DNA of 29,313 bases from Candolleomyces eurysporus (taxonomy: Eukaryota; Basidiomycota; Agaricomycetes; Agaricales; Psathyrellaceae), in assembly GCA_027579435.1 (NCBI GenBank), contig JANBPK010001570.1:1-29313 (forward strand), written 5' to 3'. Under the pieces are notes generated by a model. It searched no databases. It was not told where the DNA came from and saw only the letters and a list, made by a program, of their open reading frames with translations. The translations under genes and the position numbers were made by a program. Shown here one piece after another: positions 20,050 to 29,313 of the stretch; position 1 is the stretch's first letter, and every line of letters starts with the position of its first letter.

Positions 20050-21549
20050 CTGAGAGCCCTGTTGCCGCCCCTAAAGCACACCAGGACTCGCGTCGTACTT
20101 TCGTGACTGTCGATACTGCGCTTTTCTTGTTGGTAGCTGCGACGGGACCTTATTCTCCGATTCATCCAGACTTGGGGACTTACAGGACGCTTTCCGACAG
20201 CAGCCGTGCTGTCGAGAGGGAGCGTTGTAGATTCGTACTTCACTGGGATTCGTAGTGAGAGCGATGTCGGCGTAGACGACCACCAGAGCAGCCGAAAGGA
20301 ATCTCTGTTTCATTGGCACTGGACAACAAGTCTTCTCTTTCAAATCTGGATATGGTTAGATGCACCTTCCAATCCTCTGTTCGTCTCTATCACCACCACC
20401 GCACACACATCACAACGATCTCAATCCTAGCTCTCACCAAGGCCTGTAGCACTCACCTATTTTGGTTCTTCATTCGGACTTCAGCTTGCGGTAGCGATAG
20501 AAAGAGATGGTGTGCGCCTGGGATGACAGTCCCGAGATGTGGTTGCTGGCCAAGGATGCTGCTCCGTATGTCACGCAGTCGGGGGAGAGGTCGCAGGTGA
20601 GGCACAGCAATCCTGTGACCAACGGCGGACGAGCTTGACCGGACCTTGCTGGTGGGACTACAAGGGTGGGGATAGCGACGATGGATGGGAGAAAGCCCTG
20701 GGCCAAAGAGCCAGGTGTGAGGGGCCTGGCTGATTGTGTTCCTGAGCCATGCGGCTATCCTGGCGTTGCTGTCCAGGTCAGCGCTGGGAGCAATCCCGGT
20801 GACACCTGCCATCAACACGGTGCAGCGTTCTGGAGCGACATCTCCCGTGGCTATGCGCCGGTGCGAAAAGAGAGGTGATGAAGAAACGTTCGGTTTGGAC
20901 AAGCCCTCGACCTCCGCGAGATGTTGAATACGGCAAACAGGAGTACATAGGGTGGACAGAGCGAGTTCTAAGTCTTGAACAAGGGGACGTCATTCCCCGA
21001 AGCAATGCCGAACGTTGAGTTGGCACATTGCATCACAGCCACATGACCTCCAAAATGTTCCTTGGCTTTCCCAACTGACAATTCTACTATATAAGGCAAT
21101 AAATGTGACGATGTACAAGTTTGCAACCAAGGCCATCACCTTCATCATTAGCCAGAGCAGAGATTCTCCTAGTCTGTTTTCACGTTGGCCACCCTTAGAG
21201 GTGATGGACATTCATCAAAAATGAACATCACGTGTAACGTTGATGAAGACCAAACAAACCCGACATGTCCGTTAATTGGCGCGATTGGTTCTGATGAGTC
21301 GCCCCTAAAATCGTATCATAGAGACCACAGCCTACCGTGGCGCACTGGACGGTTCGAAGTTGGGAGTGCAGGGAACTGGTTAAACATTGGTGGTGGACTC
21401 GATCTGGTACCCGCATTGCTAAGCGAAATAAACAAACCGCATTTGGGCATGAGGCCCCCATCCATTTTGAGTAATATTGCCCTAATTTGGGACGAATGCT
21501 CATCACCTCTAAGGTGGGCGCGCGTGAAATCAGACTACTGATGAATGTG
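20050..21549. other. 1.5-kb region without a supported gene
   Basis: Minus-strand frames at 20071-20343 (with a hydrophobic stretch RFLSAALVVVYADIAL) and 20453-20902 (149 codons) remain open but match nothing I know; the first could be part of the upstream flank of the CYS3 source gene. A TATATAAG at 21088-21095 has no clear gene behind it. No repeats were detected except those starting at 21550. Confidence 0.4.
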
Positions 21550-21604
21550 TTCTTACTAAAGTAACGACACGCAGAAATCGTCAGTCTGGCTACGGGAGAC
21601 TACA
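21550..21604 (+). repeat. Short repeat X, copy 1
   Basis: About 55 bp whose core GTAACGACACGCAG..AATCGTCAGTCT..GCTACGGGAGACTACA matches the reverse complement of 24825-24880 with about four mismatches and one indel. Confidence 0.75.
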
Positions 21605-21656
21605 TCTGACCCATGGTGACGCCCAAAAAGGGGTGGGAAGCCTTATCTTGAGCAGG
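21603..21656 (+). repeat. Short repeat Y, copy 1
   Basis: Begins CATCTGACCCA and ends in an AGCAGG; matches 24388-24440 in the same orientation at roughly 80 percent. It directly abuts repeat X and lies 25 bp before the MSS1 partial copy. Confidence 0.65.
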
Positions 21657-21681
21657 TGTAACGGATATACTCCGGAGTCTG

Positions 21682-22107
21682 CTTCTGCGCGTCCGAGGGT
21701 GGCAAGACGATACTTTCGCTATGAAGATACCGTCTTGGGGCTGCATTCTGGGCCAACTCCGGTGCGACAAGACCATGCCACGATGCTGAAGTAACTCGCA
21801 GACTTGTTAACTTCTTGTTGAGTAGATTTGCATGGGTTCCCGACGGCGAGTGAACAATGTTTCGAGAATAGTTGGGTCTGGATAATAGATGCCTAGCAAG
21901 TATACATCGTGGAGGAGACCGCAACATGCGGAGAGGCGTCAACAAACAAGTCCAACCATCGAAACACCCTTGATGGAGCAGTCTGAGAGATTGATCCGGT
22001 CAAGTTCGCATTCGTCGCCGATGACCCGCGTCGAACTTCTAGGTCACCGGCATACTTATAACTCCCGCTCTCCGATGCCTCGAAAGAAAAAAAAACATAA
22101 GCATTAC
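21682..22107 (-). pseudogene. Partial copy of MSS1: promoter, 5' UTR and start of exon 1
   Basis: Matches 28940-29313 in the same orientation along its whole length, apart from a 6-bp and an approximately 50-bp indel and scattered substitutions. The ATG is at 21927. The frame stays open through the mitochondrial presequence ([18 protein letters not shown]) to [13 protein letters not shown]. There the homology ends and unrelated codons QTPEYIRYTCSR follow to a stop. It lacks all MnmE domains. If transcribed from the copied promoter it could make a peptide of roughly 94 residues with a mitochondrial import signal; there is no evidence that it does. Confidence 0.9.
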
Positions 22108-22655
22108 ATATATTTAGGAAAGATGAGGGATAATATATCGCTAATATCAAGAGAATGGAATCAAAATTCAAATTCGTCGAACTATGAGTGGGCCCACTGA
22201 GTAAACCTGATGATCGCTCGCCCAAAACCAGGACGGAAATCTTAACATTAGGTATGACTCTGGTTCTACGAGTTCCTCCGTCGGAGATCCTCGATTGCCT
22301 TGCCGGCCAATACGTGCAACACCTTTGGCCAAAACACTGCAGATGCAATCTGAATCCGGGTAGGTGATCCGAAACGACGCAGAATGGAACGGCTCCATAA
22401 TCTACACCCTGGCTTGCAACGATACCAGGGGCACTAAAGATGAACAATAAAGGAAGACTGAATTTCGGTTCAAAGTTTGGAAAAGATTGAGGACTGTACG
22501 CACTGAACGGTGAAATTCCTGGAAGACATTCCAGAGGGAATTAATCCGCTTGTGTACGACGGCCAACGACACCCACCAATCAGCGCTGGGTGGCGTATGA
22601 AGGACCTTGGAGTGTGTGATGCTCACATCTGCAATGTCGCTATATGGAAGAACTG
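22108..22655. other. Gap between MSS1 copy and NACHT gene; nothing firm
   Basis: An A run (22086-22095) and ordinary intergenic sequence. A 74-codon minus frame at 22402-22626 lies just past the NACHT stop and could be 3' UTR or an extra exon of that gene; I cannot support splicing into it. Confidence 0.45.
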
Positions 22656-24268
22656 TCAGGAAGTTGAGGAAGTTTTCCGGGTATGAAAACTGGGTGTCAC
22701 AACCCCCTTCAATACCATAGCATCAGATTTATACTGTTGAAGAGAAACAAAGGATGAAGCAGAAGCAAACTCACTCGCACACACCCGAACGAATGCATCC
22801 CAGATGAACACCCTTCTTTCACTCTTTTCAACATACAGTTTCCCGCAACGGCCAGGGTCCTGGAGGAAGTCGAGCAGCGATTTGTGGTAAAAGCCATATT
22901 CGGTCGTCGTCTGGTCGCTGTGAGGTGGAATCTGAATCAATGAGTGAAGGGTTCCGAGCAAGTGCTCTGCCTCGTTGCTCTCTGGTTCCGTTTGCAGGAG
23001 CATGTTTATGTTGAAAGCATAGATATNCCCCCCAAGGGGTGGGTATGTCGATTGCATGAATCCACCGTACCGAAAGAGGCGGATCTGGACTAGACTCCAA
23101 GATGCGCATGTACAATGCGTCCAATTGTTCGAGTGGGTTTGAAGTTGTTTTCCGAGTGGCTTCCATCTTCAAAATAGCTTCCAGCAACGCCTTTGGAGGC
23201 TCTCGGTGACCCGTGTCGAACAGCCGGATGATGGTTGCGGCGTAGATGAACTGACCCGACGCATTCTCCACCAAGGTCTGAATCGTTCCTGGTGGTGGCC
23301 ATGACNGAGGAAAGTNGTAACGGCGACGAATGAGATCGAACTGGGCTTCCANAAAGAGCGTGATATCGGCGTTGGCATTGTGCTCCACGTTCAAATCGAG
23401 CTTCTGGGCAAAGGTGGGATTTACTTCGGGGTCGAAGAATTCGCGGAATACGCGCTCGGGACGGCTGGCGATGAGGATACGAAAGGGAAAATTTGTGTCC
23501 AGTGACGCTGCTTGAAGAACTTGGAGGATCTCCAGCTGGTCTTGCGCGTTCGTTCGTGTAGGCGTGGCCCGTGGGCCTGTAATCTTGGTATTGTGGTATT
23601 GTTCGGCTTCGCATTCGTCCAGCCCGTCGACAATGATGGCTCCCCGCAGCTCTGGCCCTTCGGATTGACGAACTACCTCCCGGAGAGGGGCCAAAACGAG
23701 AGTTTCCATCTGTACGTGCAGCTTCTTCTCGAGAACGCCCGGGTTCTTCTCCATGGCAGCGGAAATGGCGGTCTTTAAATCTTCTCGGTGCTGGGCCAGC
23801 TGGTGTGCGATGGTTGTGACGAAGGCGGTCTTGCGGCGGCGGCCAATGGACGCTGACCAGGATGCAAAGAAGAACGTCGCACCCAAAATACCATCCTCTG
23901 CGCAGCGGTCTGCCAGTGATCCCATAACGGCCGTCTTCCCGGTGCCTGCAGGCCCCGTCACCCATTTAATCTTCTTCGGCTGCTCAACTTCTCCGTCACC
24001 ATCCACAATCCAGCGGTACAAGTTGGCTTGGACGGCGACTCGGGTCTCTGGATGACATTTGGGGGCATCACAGCGCTCAGCCGAGTCATGGATGGCACCT
24101 GCTGCAACCCGAGCCTCGAGTTCTATATGTCGCGGTAAGAATCGATTGAGGCGCTCAGCTACAATTCTGTGAGCCAGACTCACTGCTCAGTGGATCTGCT
24201 GAGGGATTCACATTCACAACGTTGTTTTCAATCCGGAAATTGTGGGCGTTGTTGAAGCTGCTGGCCAT
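22656..24268 (-). CDS. NACHT-domain NTPase (fungal NLR-like)
   Basis: An upstream exon begins with ATG at 24268 (MASSFNNAHNFRIENN), the typical N-terminal signature of this agaricomycete family, and has a GTGAGT donor at 24183. The acceptor is uncertain; a phase-compatible one gives an 82-bp intron resuming at GAIHDSAERCD. The domain order is GAIHDSAER..KCHPETRVAV, Walker A GPAGTGKTAVMGS, FFFASW, Walker B IIVDGLDEC, ILIASRPE, ASGQFIYAATIIRLF, SSPDPPLSVRWIHAID and YHKSLLDFLQDP. No ankyrin or WD40 repeats follow. In fungi such STAND NTPases are linked to self/non-self recognition and immunity-like responses; the ligand is unknown. Deleting the N at 23027 restores one frame (WGDIYAFNINMLLQ), while the Ns at 23306, 23316 and 23352 fit as real unknown bases because the frame is correct across them. 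Confidence 0.9.
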
Positions 24269-24387
24269 GGGGCGGTCGAAATGAAGAAAGGAACGAGGCT
24301 GGACTGATCACGTTCCCGCCGCCTGAACGGTTTAATATCGTCCACCTCGTGTGTTTGTGAGCTGTTTGTCGAGCGTCTATGCATGCT

Positions 24388-24440
24388 CATCTGACCCAGG
24401 GGACACGCAAAAAGAGGTGGCAAGCCTTGTCTTGAACAGG
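24388..24440 (+). repeat. Short repeat Y, copy 2
   Basis: Same orientation as 21603-21656, about 80 percent identical, starting CATCTGACCCA. It sits about 120 bp upstream of the NACHT start codon. Confidence 0.65.
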
Positions 24441-24824
24441 CCCGCGGGCACAAACTGCCGAATTCGCTTCCCGGCGCAGATCTGATGGGCTCTCGATTCA
24501 GCTCCGTCCTACTTTCACTCCATCTTTCCAGCAGCCGCAGCGCTCTCATTCAGGCAATATTTGACACCACAGGCCGACTCCCGTTCATTCAACTTCAGGC
24601 CCAATGCTCTCTTCCCCACGGCAAACTCATCTTCTCCAACCTCTCCTCCCCCAGCTACCAAGGATATCCTCGATTGCCTCCTCTCTCGCGTCCGGTTACC
24701 GGGCTTGTGAATATGCCCCATGACTCTAGCTGGTTTCACCGAGTTCCAATTGAGGAAAGGTACCGTTAGGTGCGTCCATTTCAGTCCACGCTTGTCGAAC
24801 AAACAGAATAGATCCCTGGCGTTT

Positions 24825-24880
24825 TGTAGTCTCCCGTAGCTAGACTGACGATTCCTGCGTGTCGTTACGATTAGTCAGAA
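24825..24880 (-). repeat. Short repeat X, copy 2 (inverted)
   Basis: Reverse complement of 21550-21604 with about four substitutions and one indel. It lies just upstream of ERG27. Confidence 0.75.
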
Positions 24881-24945
24881 CATGTAGCTATTGGCGCTTT
24901 CAAGGATCGTAAAGTGGTACGACCACCACGGCTAGCGAGCCAAGA

Positions 24946-26321
24946 CCTATCGTCATCGTCGCTGGGGCTAACGGCTACGTTCAATATCTCTCTCCAGTTG
25001 AGCTCAACAGAAATCGAGTGGGGTGGGATATGGCATCTGCCAACGCCTTCTCATCCAGCTGACGTCTCAAATTCCGTCGGACAGTCTTCCCCAGGACTTC
25101 GAAGACGCCTCTTTATCAGGTCGACCACAGAAATATACAGGCCTTACCCTGATCATGGCCTGTCGAAGCGTCAGTCGGGCTCAGAAAGCTAGAACTGAGC
25201 TCCTCCAGTTTTTCGACTCCCACATCCAAAAGATCCAGTCCATAGCGGAGTATGACGGACATGCAGAGGAATTCAAGAAGAACCTATCAATAGAGGTGGA
25301 ATATGTCGACCTTGCCTTGATCAAGACTGTACTGGAATTTGCGAAACGATTGAACCAAAAGTTCGTCTCCTTCTGCTTTCTCGTGTGCTCATCAACTTGG
25401 TTTACCGGCTTCATCATGTATCCTTATATCTCCCACTTAATGTGCAACGCAGGCTTAGCCAGCTTCTCTGGGCTAGACCCGAAGCTCCTCTTGCACCAAT
25501 TATTCACGGATCCCAAGGGCGCAGTGACAACACCCCTGTACTACAGCCAACACTCTGGTGAACTGAGTATAGACGGTCTTGGTTGGGTCTGGCAGTGTAA
25601 CGTCTTCAGTCACTTTGCCATGGTACGTTATACCCTCACTCTTCCTACTTTCTTTTCCCTTATTGTCTGGGTCCAGTTCTGCGAACTTCAACCTTCTCTC
25701 TCTCGGTCACCCACTGGCCCAGCCAGGGTCATCTGGTGCTCCTCAATCGAAGCCAGCCCCAAATTCTACTCACCCGATGACTGGCAACTCCGTTCCACGG
25801 AGCATTCATACGAAAGCTCCAAATACCAAATCGACTTGATATCCACGACCCTCGACCGACTCGCACTCTCATCCTCTTCGTCCTCCCCCAACGCCAGCAA
25901 CTCAGCAATAACCCGGCACTTCATTTCCCAACCAGGTGTCTGCCACACCAATGTCGCACACGCTCTCGTCGGGCCCTTCCTCGACTTCTGCAAATTAATG
26001 GTGTTCTACTTCGTCCGACTCCTCGGGTCTACCCAACACCCTATTTCTCCCATCAAATCAGCTATCGCCTCTGTCCACCTCGCGCTCGTACCTCTCACCT
26101 ACCTCACCTTCTTCTCTGATGCCAAAACTCCTCCTGTGAGGTACGGTGCGGAATCGGATAGGTGGGGTACAGAAAGGGTGGGTATATCACCTGTGAGAGC
26201 TTGGTTGGCGAACGAAGAGGAGGGCAGGAGGCTCGTCGCGAAGTGTGATGAGCTTTTGGATAAGTTGAAGAGGGAGGAAGAGAGGGGGCCGGTGTTTGAG
26301 ACTGCGAGTGAGAAGATGTAA
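24946..26321 (+). CDS. ERG27: 3-ketosteroid reductase (sterol synthesis), 5' end unresolved
   Basis: This is an SDR-fold enzyme reducing the C-3 ketone during sterol C-4 demethylation at the ER. The dinucleotide motif starts PIVIVAGANG at 24946 and resumes with VGYGICQRLL at about 25028. Further landmarks are LTLIMACRSVSRA, EVEYVDLALI, YPYISHLMCNAG, the Erg27-typical DGLGWVWQCNVFSHF, the SDR serine in CSSIEASP, and SYESSKYQIDL with the catalytic Tyr and Lys. HFISQPGVCHTNVAHALVGP and membrane-associated helices follow, and the protein ends ETASEKM. Intron 25623-25676 (GTACGT...GTCCAG, 54 bp) is in frame. A second in-frame intron of 57 bp is expected between LNQ and YPYISH, but its 3' end reads CATCAT, not CATCAG. 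Only a 32-bp GT-AG stretch (24979-25010) could join the first two blocks. No in-frame ATG precedes PIVIV. It is therefore slightly damaged, or has a missed first exon. Confidence 0.88.
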
Positions 26322-26929
26322 TATCCTGACATTTTTCATGCCACTAGTGGACATGATTCTTCCGGTATTCTTAGACTCACGGTGCTCTCGATCTCATCTC
26401 ATTCTTGGTTTGAAACTTTTAGATTGGTGTATATGGGCCTCCGTCGCTACCTTGTTACCTACCACCTTCGAGTGACACTGTTATTGGATGCTTTGTAAAC
26501 ATACTCTTTCCATGTGAACTGGGATAGGTGAACTGGGATAATATGAGCCCGCAGATAACCTCACACGTTCATCTGGTGCTGCGCGACGAGGTCACCTGCC
26601 ATGGGCCATAACTATAGTAAGCACTCGCCGCTCGCCCACATATGGGATCATCACACTCATACATGCTCGGCGAACGTGACATGGAGGGTAAGGGCTGCCG
26701 ACTTATCATTCGTCGAGGCCTCACAGAAGCGATTCGTCAACGTTGCTTTTCTCCGAAACGAGCGAAACCAGTCGTGAGGTACAGGGAGGTCAGGTCGGCT
26801 ATTTGTGCAGCGACAAGGAGACAGTGGCGGTGTTTCGTGCACTCGACCCGGTGAAATTTGCACGTTTTCAATGTTGATCATCAGAGACGGTAGATGCAAA
26901 GGCAGACCTTAATAAAATTCGTTAAAATT
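26322..26929. other. Convergent intergenic region between ERG27 and MSS1
   Basis: The 3' flanks of both genes meet here. A perfect 13-bp direct repeat, GTGAACTGGGATA, lies at 26514-26526 and 26528-26540. A 70-codon plus frame at 26642 and its antisense frame have no recognisable features. Confidence 0.5.
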
Positions 26930-29180
26930 TTATTTTCCGATACAAAAATCTCTAAAGACAGCATCCAAAATATCCTCCACTCCAATGGCACCTGTGACTT
27001 TCCCGATAGCATTCGCAGCGTAACGCAGTTCTTCAGCTGCAAAGACTACGTCGTCGGGGCCTTCAAGGGGTCAAAAGCAAATCGACGGACAAGCAAGCAT
27101 GCACAAGTCTTGTTAGCTGGAGTACGACAGCGAAAGACAGGCATGGGACGCACCATACTCGAGGAATGTCTCCAAATGCATCCTCGCACTTTGCAAGTGG
27201 TCCCGATGACGAGACCTGGTGATGACAGGGCTCGCTGCGTCACTTAGGATGTCGTCCATACCAAACCTAATTTGGTCGGTCAAATCTGCAGATTGAGTTG
27301 AGGTGGGTAACAACACCTACCGCACTCTCAGAACCTCCGCAAAACCTTCCAAAAACTCTTCAGCTCCGTCTCCCGTGGCTAAACTTGCTTTCCAAGCTTT
27401 CGTCGTCGCGGCAAGAGGAAATGCATCCAGCTTGGGGGAGATGATGAGGTCGAGATCGCCAATGCTACTTCCATGTTGAGGTTCAGGTGACAGCAAACCG
27501 AGTCTGAGAGCCTCAACGTCTGAAGGCAAGGATGGCGAAGGCATTGGTGACGAATCCACAAGATCGGATTTATTGAAGAGGAAGAAAGTGTTATCCCGGG
27601 AGATCAGTTCTCGCCAGTGAGACGATGCCTCTGAGCCTAGGTCATTGCGTTGCTGCTGCTGTTGTACGGCTTCTGGGAAAGATAGCACGCAGATCGAGAT
27701 ATCTGCACTCTCCACACTGAAACCCAACTTGTCAGTATCGGTTAAAGTGAGAGAAAGAAAACTATACGTACGCCTTCCTTGCCCTCTCGATGCCAATCTT
27801 CTCCACAACATCCTCCGTCTTACGTAGACCAGCTGTATCAGCGATTACCACTGGCAAACCGCCAATATCCAGGGATAATTCAAGGATGTCTCGTGTGGTG
27901 CCTGGGATGGGCGTGACGATCGCCGCTTCACGTTGGGCTACCAGAAAATTTAGATTTCAGTCAGTTGCGGCGCTCGAGAACAGAACAAAGCAGACACACA
28001 TACCCAAGAAATTCAGCAAACTGCTCTTCCCAGCATTCGGTGGTCCAAAAATCGCGAGCCGAATACCCGAACGCAAGAGTTCGCCCCTGCGGTGATCGTT
28101 CAAGTATCCTTGGATTGTATCCAAGACTTTCTGGACCCGCGATTTAGCGTCTTCGTACACGCCTTCTTCGATTTCTTCGCCCTCCCCAAAGTCGATGAGG
28201 GCCTCGACTTTTGCAAGGCTGGATATAATGTCCGCGCGGAGTTTGTCGAATTTTTGTTTTGTGACGCCCTGACATCGAAAGAATGAGCCTCAATTTGGTT
28301 GTACAGATGGAAAAGTGACGCTGAACTCACCTCAGCAGCTCTGACAGCGACTCTCCTCTGCCCTTCCGTCTCTGCATCAATCAAATCCTTCAACCCCTCC
28401 GCCTGCGTCAAATCTAGCCTCCCATTCAAATACGCGCGTCTCGTGAATTCTCCCGGTTCTGCAGGTCGAAGAGTGGGTAATTTGGAGAGGGCCGAAAGGG
28501 CGGCTGAGATGACTGCACGGCCGGAATGGACGTGCAATTCGAGTACGTCTTCGGAAGTAAATGATTTTGGGCCTGTTGGGGATCGAGTTTCAATAAGAGT
28601 GAGTTCCCAGGAGCAGTTTGAAAGGAAGAAGAGCGGAGGACGAACCTTTGAAGTACACGACTAACCCATCATCAATCGTCTCTCCACTTTCTGGGTGTAC
28701 AATCCGACATCGTTGAAGCTTCCAAGGTATCAGTTCTCTGAGCTTTCCTACCCAAGTCATGTCAGTCTTACTACTCACTCCATAAAGGTAGTCGTTAGGA
28801 TACCACGTACCATTGTAGAAGATGAAGAGTATGGCTTAACCATCCTCCCCCACACCTCCTTCAGCGCATCAGGGCCCGAAATACGTATCACACCCACACC
28901 AGCCTTCCCTGCGGGTGTGGATAACGCGTAGATTGTGCTCTTCTGCGCGTCCGAGGGTGGCAAGACGATACTTTCGCTATGAAGATACCGTCTTGGGGNC
29001 TGCATTCTGGGCCAACTTCGGTGCGACAAGACCATGCCACGATGCTGAAGTAACTCGCAGACTTGTTAACTTCTTGTTGAGTAGATTTGCATGGGTTCCT
29101 GACGGTGAATGAACAATGTTTCGGGAATAGTTGGGTCTGGATAATAGATGCCTAGCAAGTGTACATGGAGACCGCAACAT
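26930..29180 (-). CDS. MSS1: Mitochondrial tRNA-modification GTPase MSS1 (MnmE/TrmE family)
   Basis: Eight exons: 29180-28807, 28747-28646, 28572-28331, 28268-28004, 27937-27772, 27716-27321, 27242-27154 and 27060-26930. If the N at 28999 is dropped they add up to exactly 588 codons including TAA. An Arg-rich presequence ([16 protein letters not shown]) precedes the TrmE N-terminal domain ([56 protein letters not shown]), a helical domain, and the GTPase domain: G1 GPPNAGKSS (314-322), TTRD (341-344), G3 DTAGLR (361-366) and G4 NKSD (431-434). The C-terminal CIGK (584-587) is the family's conserved Cys motif. With its partner Mto1 it modifies the wobble uridine of mitochondrial tRNAs. The start at 29180 follows from the presequence. 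The promoter and first-exon start are duplicated at 21682-22107. Confidence 0.95.
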
Positions 29181-29313
29181 GCGGAGAAGCGTCAACAAAC
29201 AAGTCCAACCATCGAAACACCCTTGACGGAGCAGTCTCAGAGATTGATCCGGTCAAGTTTGCGTTCTTCCCCGCTCTCCGATGCCTCGAAAGAAGAAAAA
29301 ACATAAACATTAC
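28940..29313 (-). repeat. Source copy of the MSS1 5' duplication
   Basis: Direct repeat of 21682-22107, offset about 7.26 kb; the homology runs to the window edge and may continue beyond it. The right copy lacks about 50 bp of upstream sequence and 6 bp in the 5' region that the left copy has. Confidence 0.9.

Larger units (their letters stand above)
24269..24945. promoter_or_regulatory. Divergent intergenic region between NACHT gene and ERG27
   Basis: About 680 bp between two genes pointing away from each other; it must contain both promoters. It holds repeat Y copy 2 (24388-24440) and the inverted copy of repeat X (24825-24880), whose other copies are fused together at 21550-21656. Overlapping open frames at 24214-24802 on both strands have no family signature. 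Confidence 0.55.

Noticed and set aside
23090..23965. 291-codon minus-strand ORF in another frame of the NACHT gene
   Set aside because: The 451-codon frame carries Walker A, Walker B and the family motifs; this one is an arginine/serine-rich shadow of it.
1..24268. CHAT protein and NACHT NTPase as a joint immune or cell-death module
   Set aside because: They are 20 kb apart with unrelated genes between, on different strands, and both families are present in very many copies in agaricomycetes. Co-occurrence here is not evidence of partnership.
26514..26540. Tandem 13-bp repeat as a regulatory element
   Set aside because: Only two units, in a convergent 3' intergenic region; easily explained by replication slippage.
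1..29313. CRISPR arrays, rRNA genes, transposase or reverse-transcriptase genes
   Set aside because: No regularly spaced repeats, no rRNA-like conserved blocks, and no DDE or RT motifs were seen in any open frame; a eukaryotic nuclear window would not be expected to hold CRISPR arrays.

Overview
This is a window of nuclear DNA from a filamentous basidiomycete, most likely an Agaricomycete. The reasons are short GT-AG introns (mostly 50-80 bp) with CTNAC-like branch sites, and gene families typical of that class: a TPR-CHAT protein, a NACHT NTPase with an FNNAHNF-type N-terminus, an unnamed 7TM family with YRCY and GRSW motifs, and an extracellular heme-thiolate peroxidase. I cannot name the species. 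Nine single Ns are present and several abut homopolymer runs, so isolated one-base frameshifts need raw reads before they are called mutations.

Layout. 1-2297 (+) is the 3' part of a TPR-CHAT gene. 2.8-4.0 kb holds poorly resolved minus-strand coding-like fragments. 4.08-7.2 kb is an old inverted duplication in which both arms carry decayed pieces of one helical-repeat (ARM-like) gene. 7.96-8.14 kb is a one-exon relic of splicing factor PRP6. 10.5-11.8 kb (+) is a complete five-exon 7TM gene with a TATA box. 14.45-15.8 kb (+) is a secreted peroxygenase/chloroperoxidase-type gene whose last 38 codons are out of frame. 16.56-17.72 kb (-) is a complete endosomal/vacuolar Qa-SNARE (Pep12/syntaxin) gene.

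The right half mixes relics and intact genes. 18.1-19.4 kb (+) is the broken 5' half of an AP endonuclease (APN1/endonuclease IV family). It runs head-on into the broken 5' half of cystathionine gamma-lyase (CYS3, minus, 19.4-20.05 kb), and both stop within about 25 bp of each other. At 21.68-22.11 kb is a partial copy of the promoter and first-exon end of the MSS1 gene that closes the window. 22.66-24.27 kb (-) is a NACHT gene. 24.9-26.3 kb (+) is ERG27 (3-ketosteroid reductase, sterol synthesis). 26.93-29.18 kb (-) is MSS1, the mitochondrial tRNA-modification GTPase (MnmE family), which can be spliced in silico to 587 codons plus a stop.

The genes do not form a pathway. The most notable theme is a set of fragments of normally single-copy housekeeping genes (PRP6, APN1, CYS3, MSS1 exon 1, an ARM-like gene) lying between intact genes, with short repeats near some breakpoints. 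That looks like a region that collects duplicated gene pieces rather than ordinary gene decay in place. I found no RNA genes, CRISPR arrays or transposase genes.
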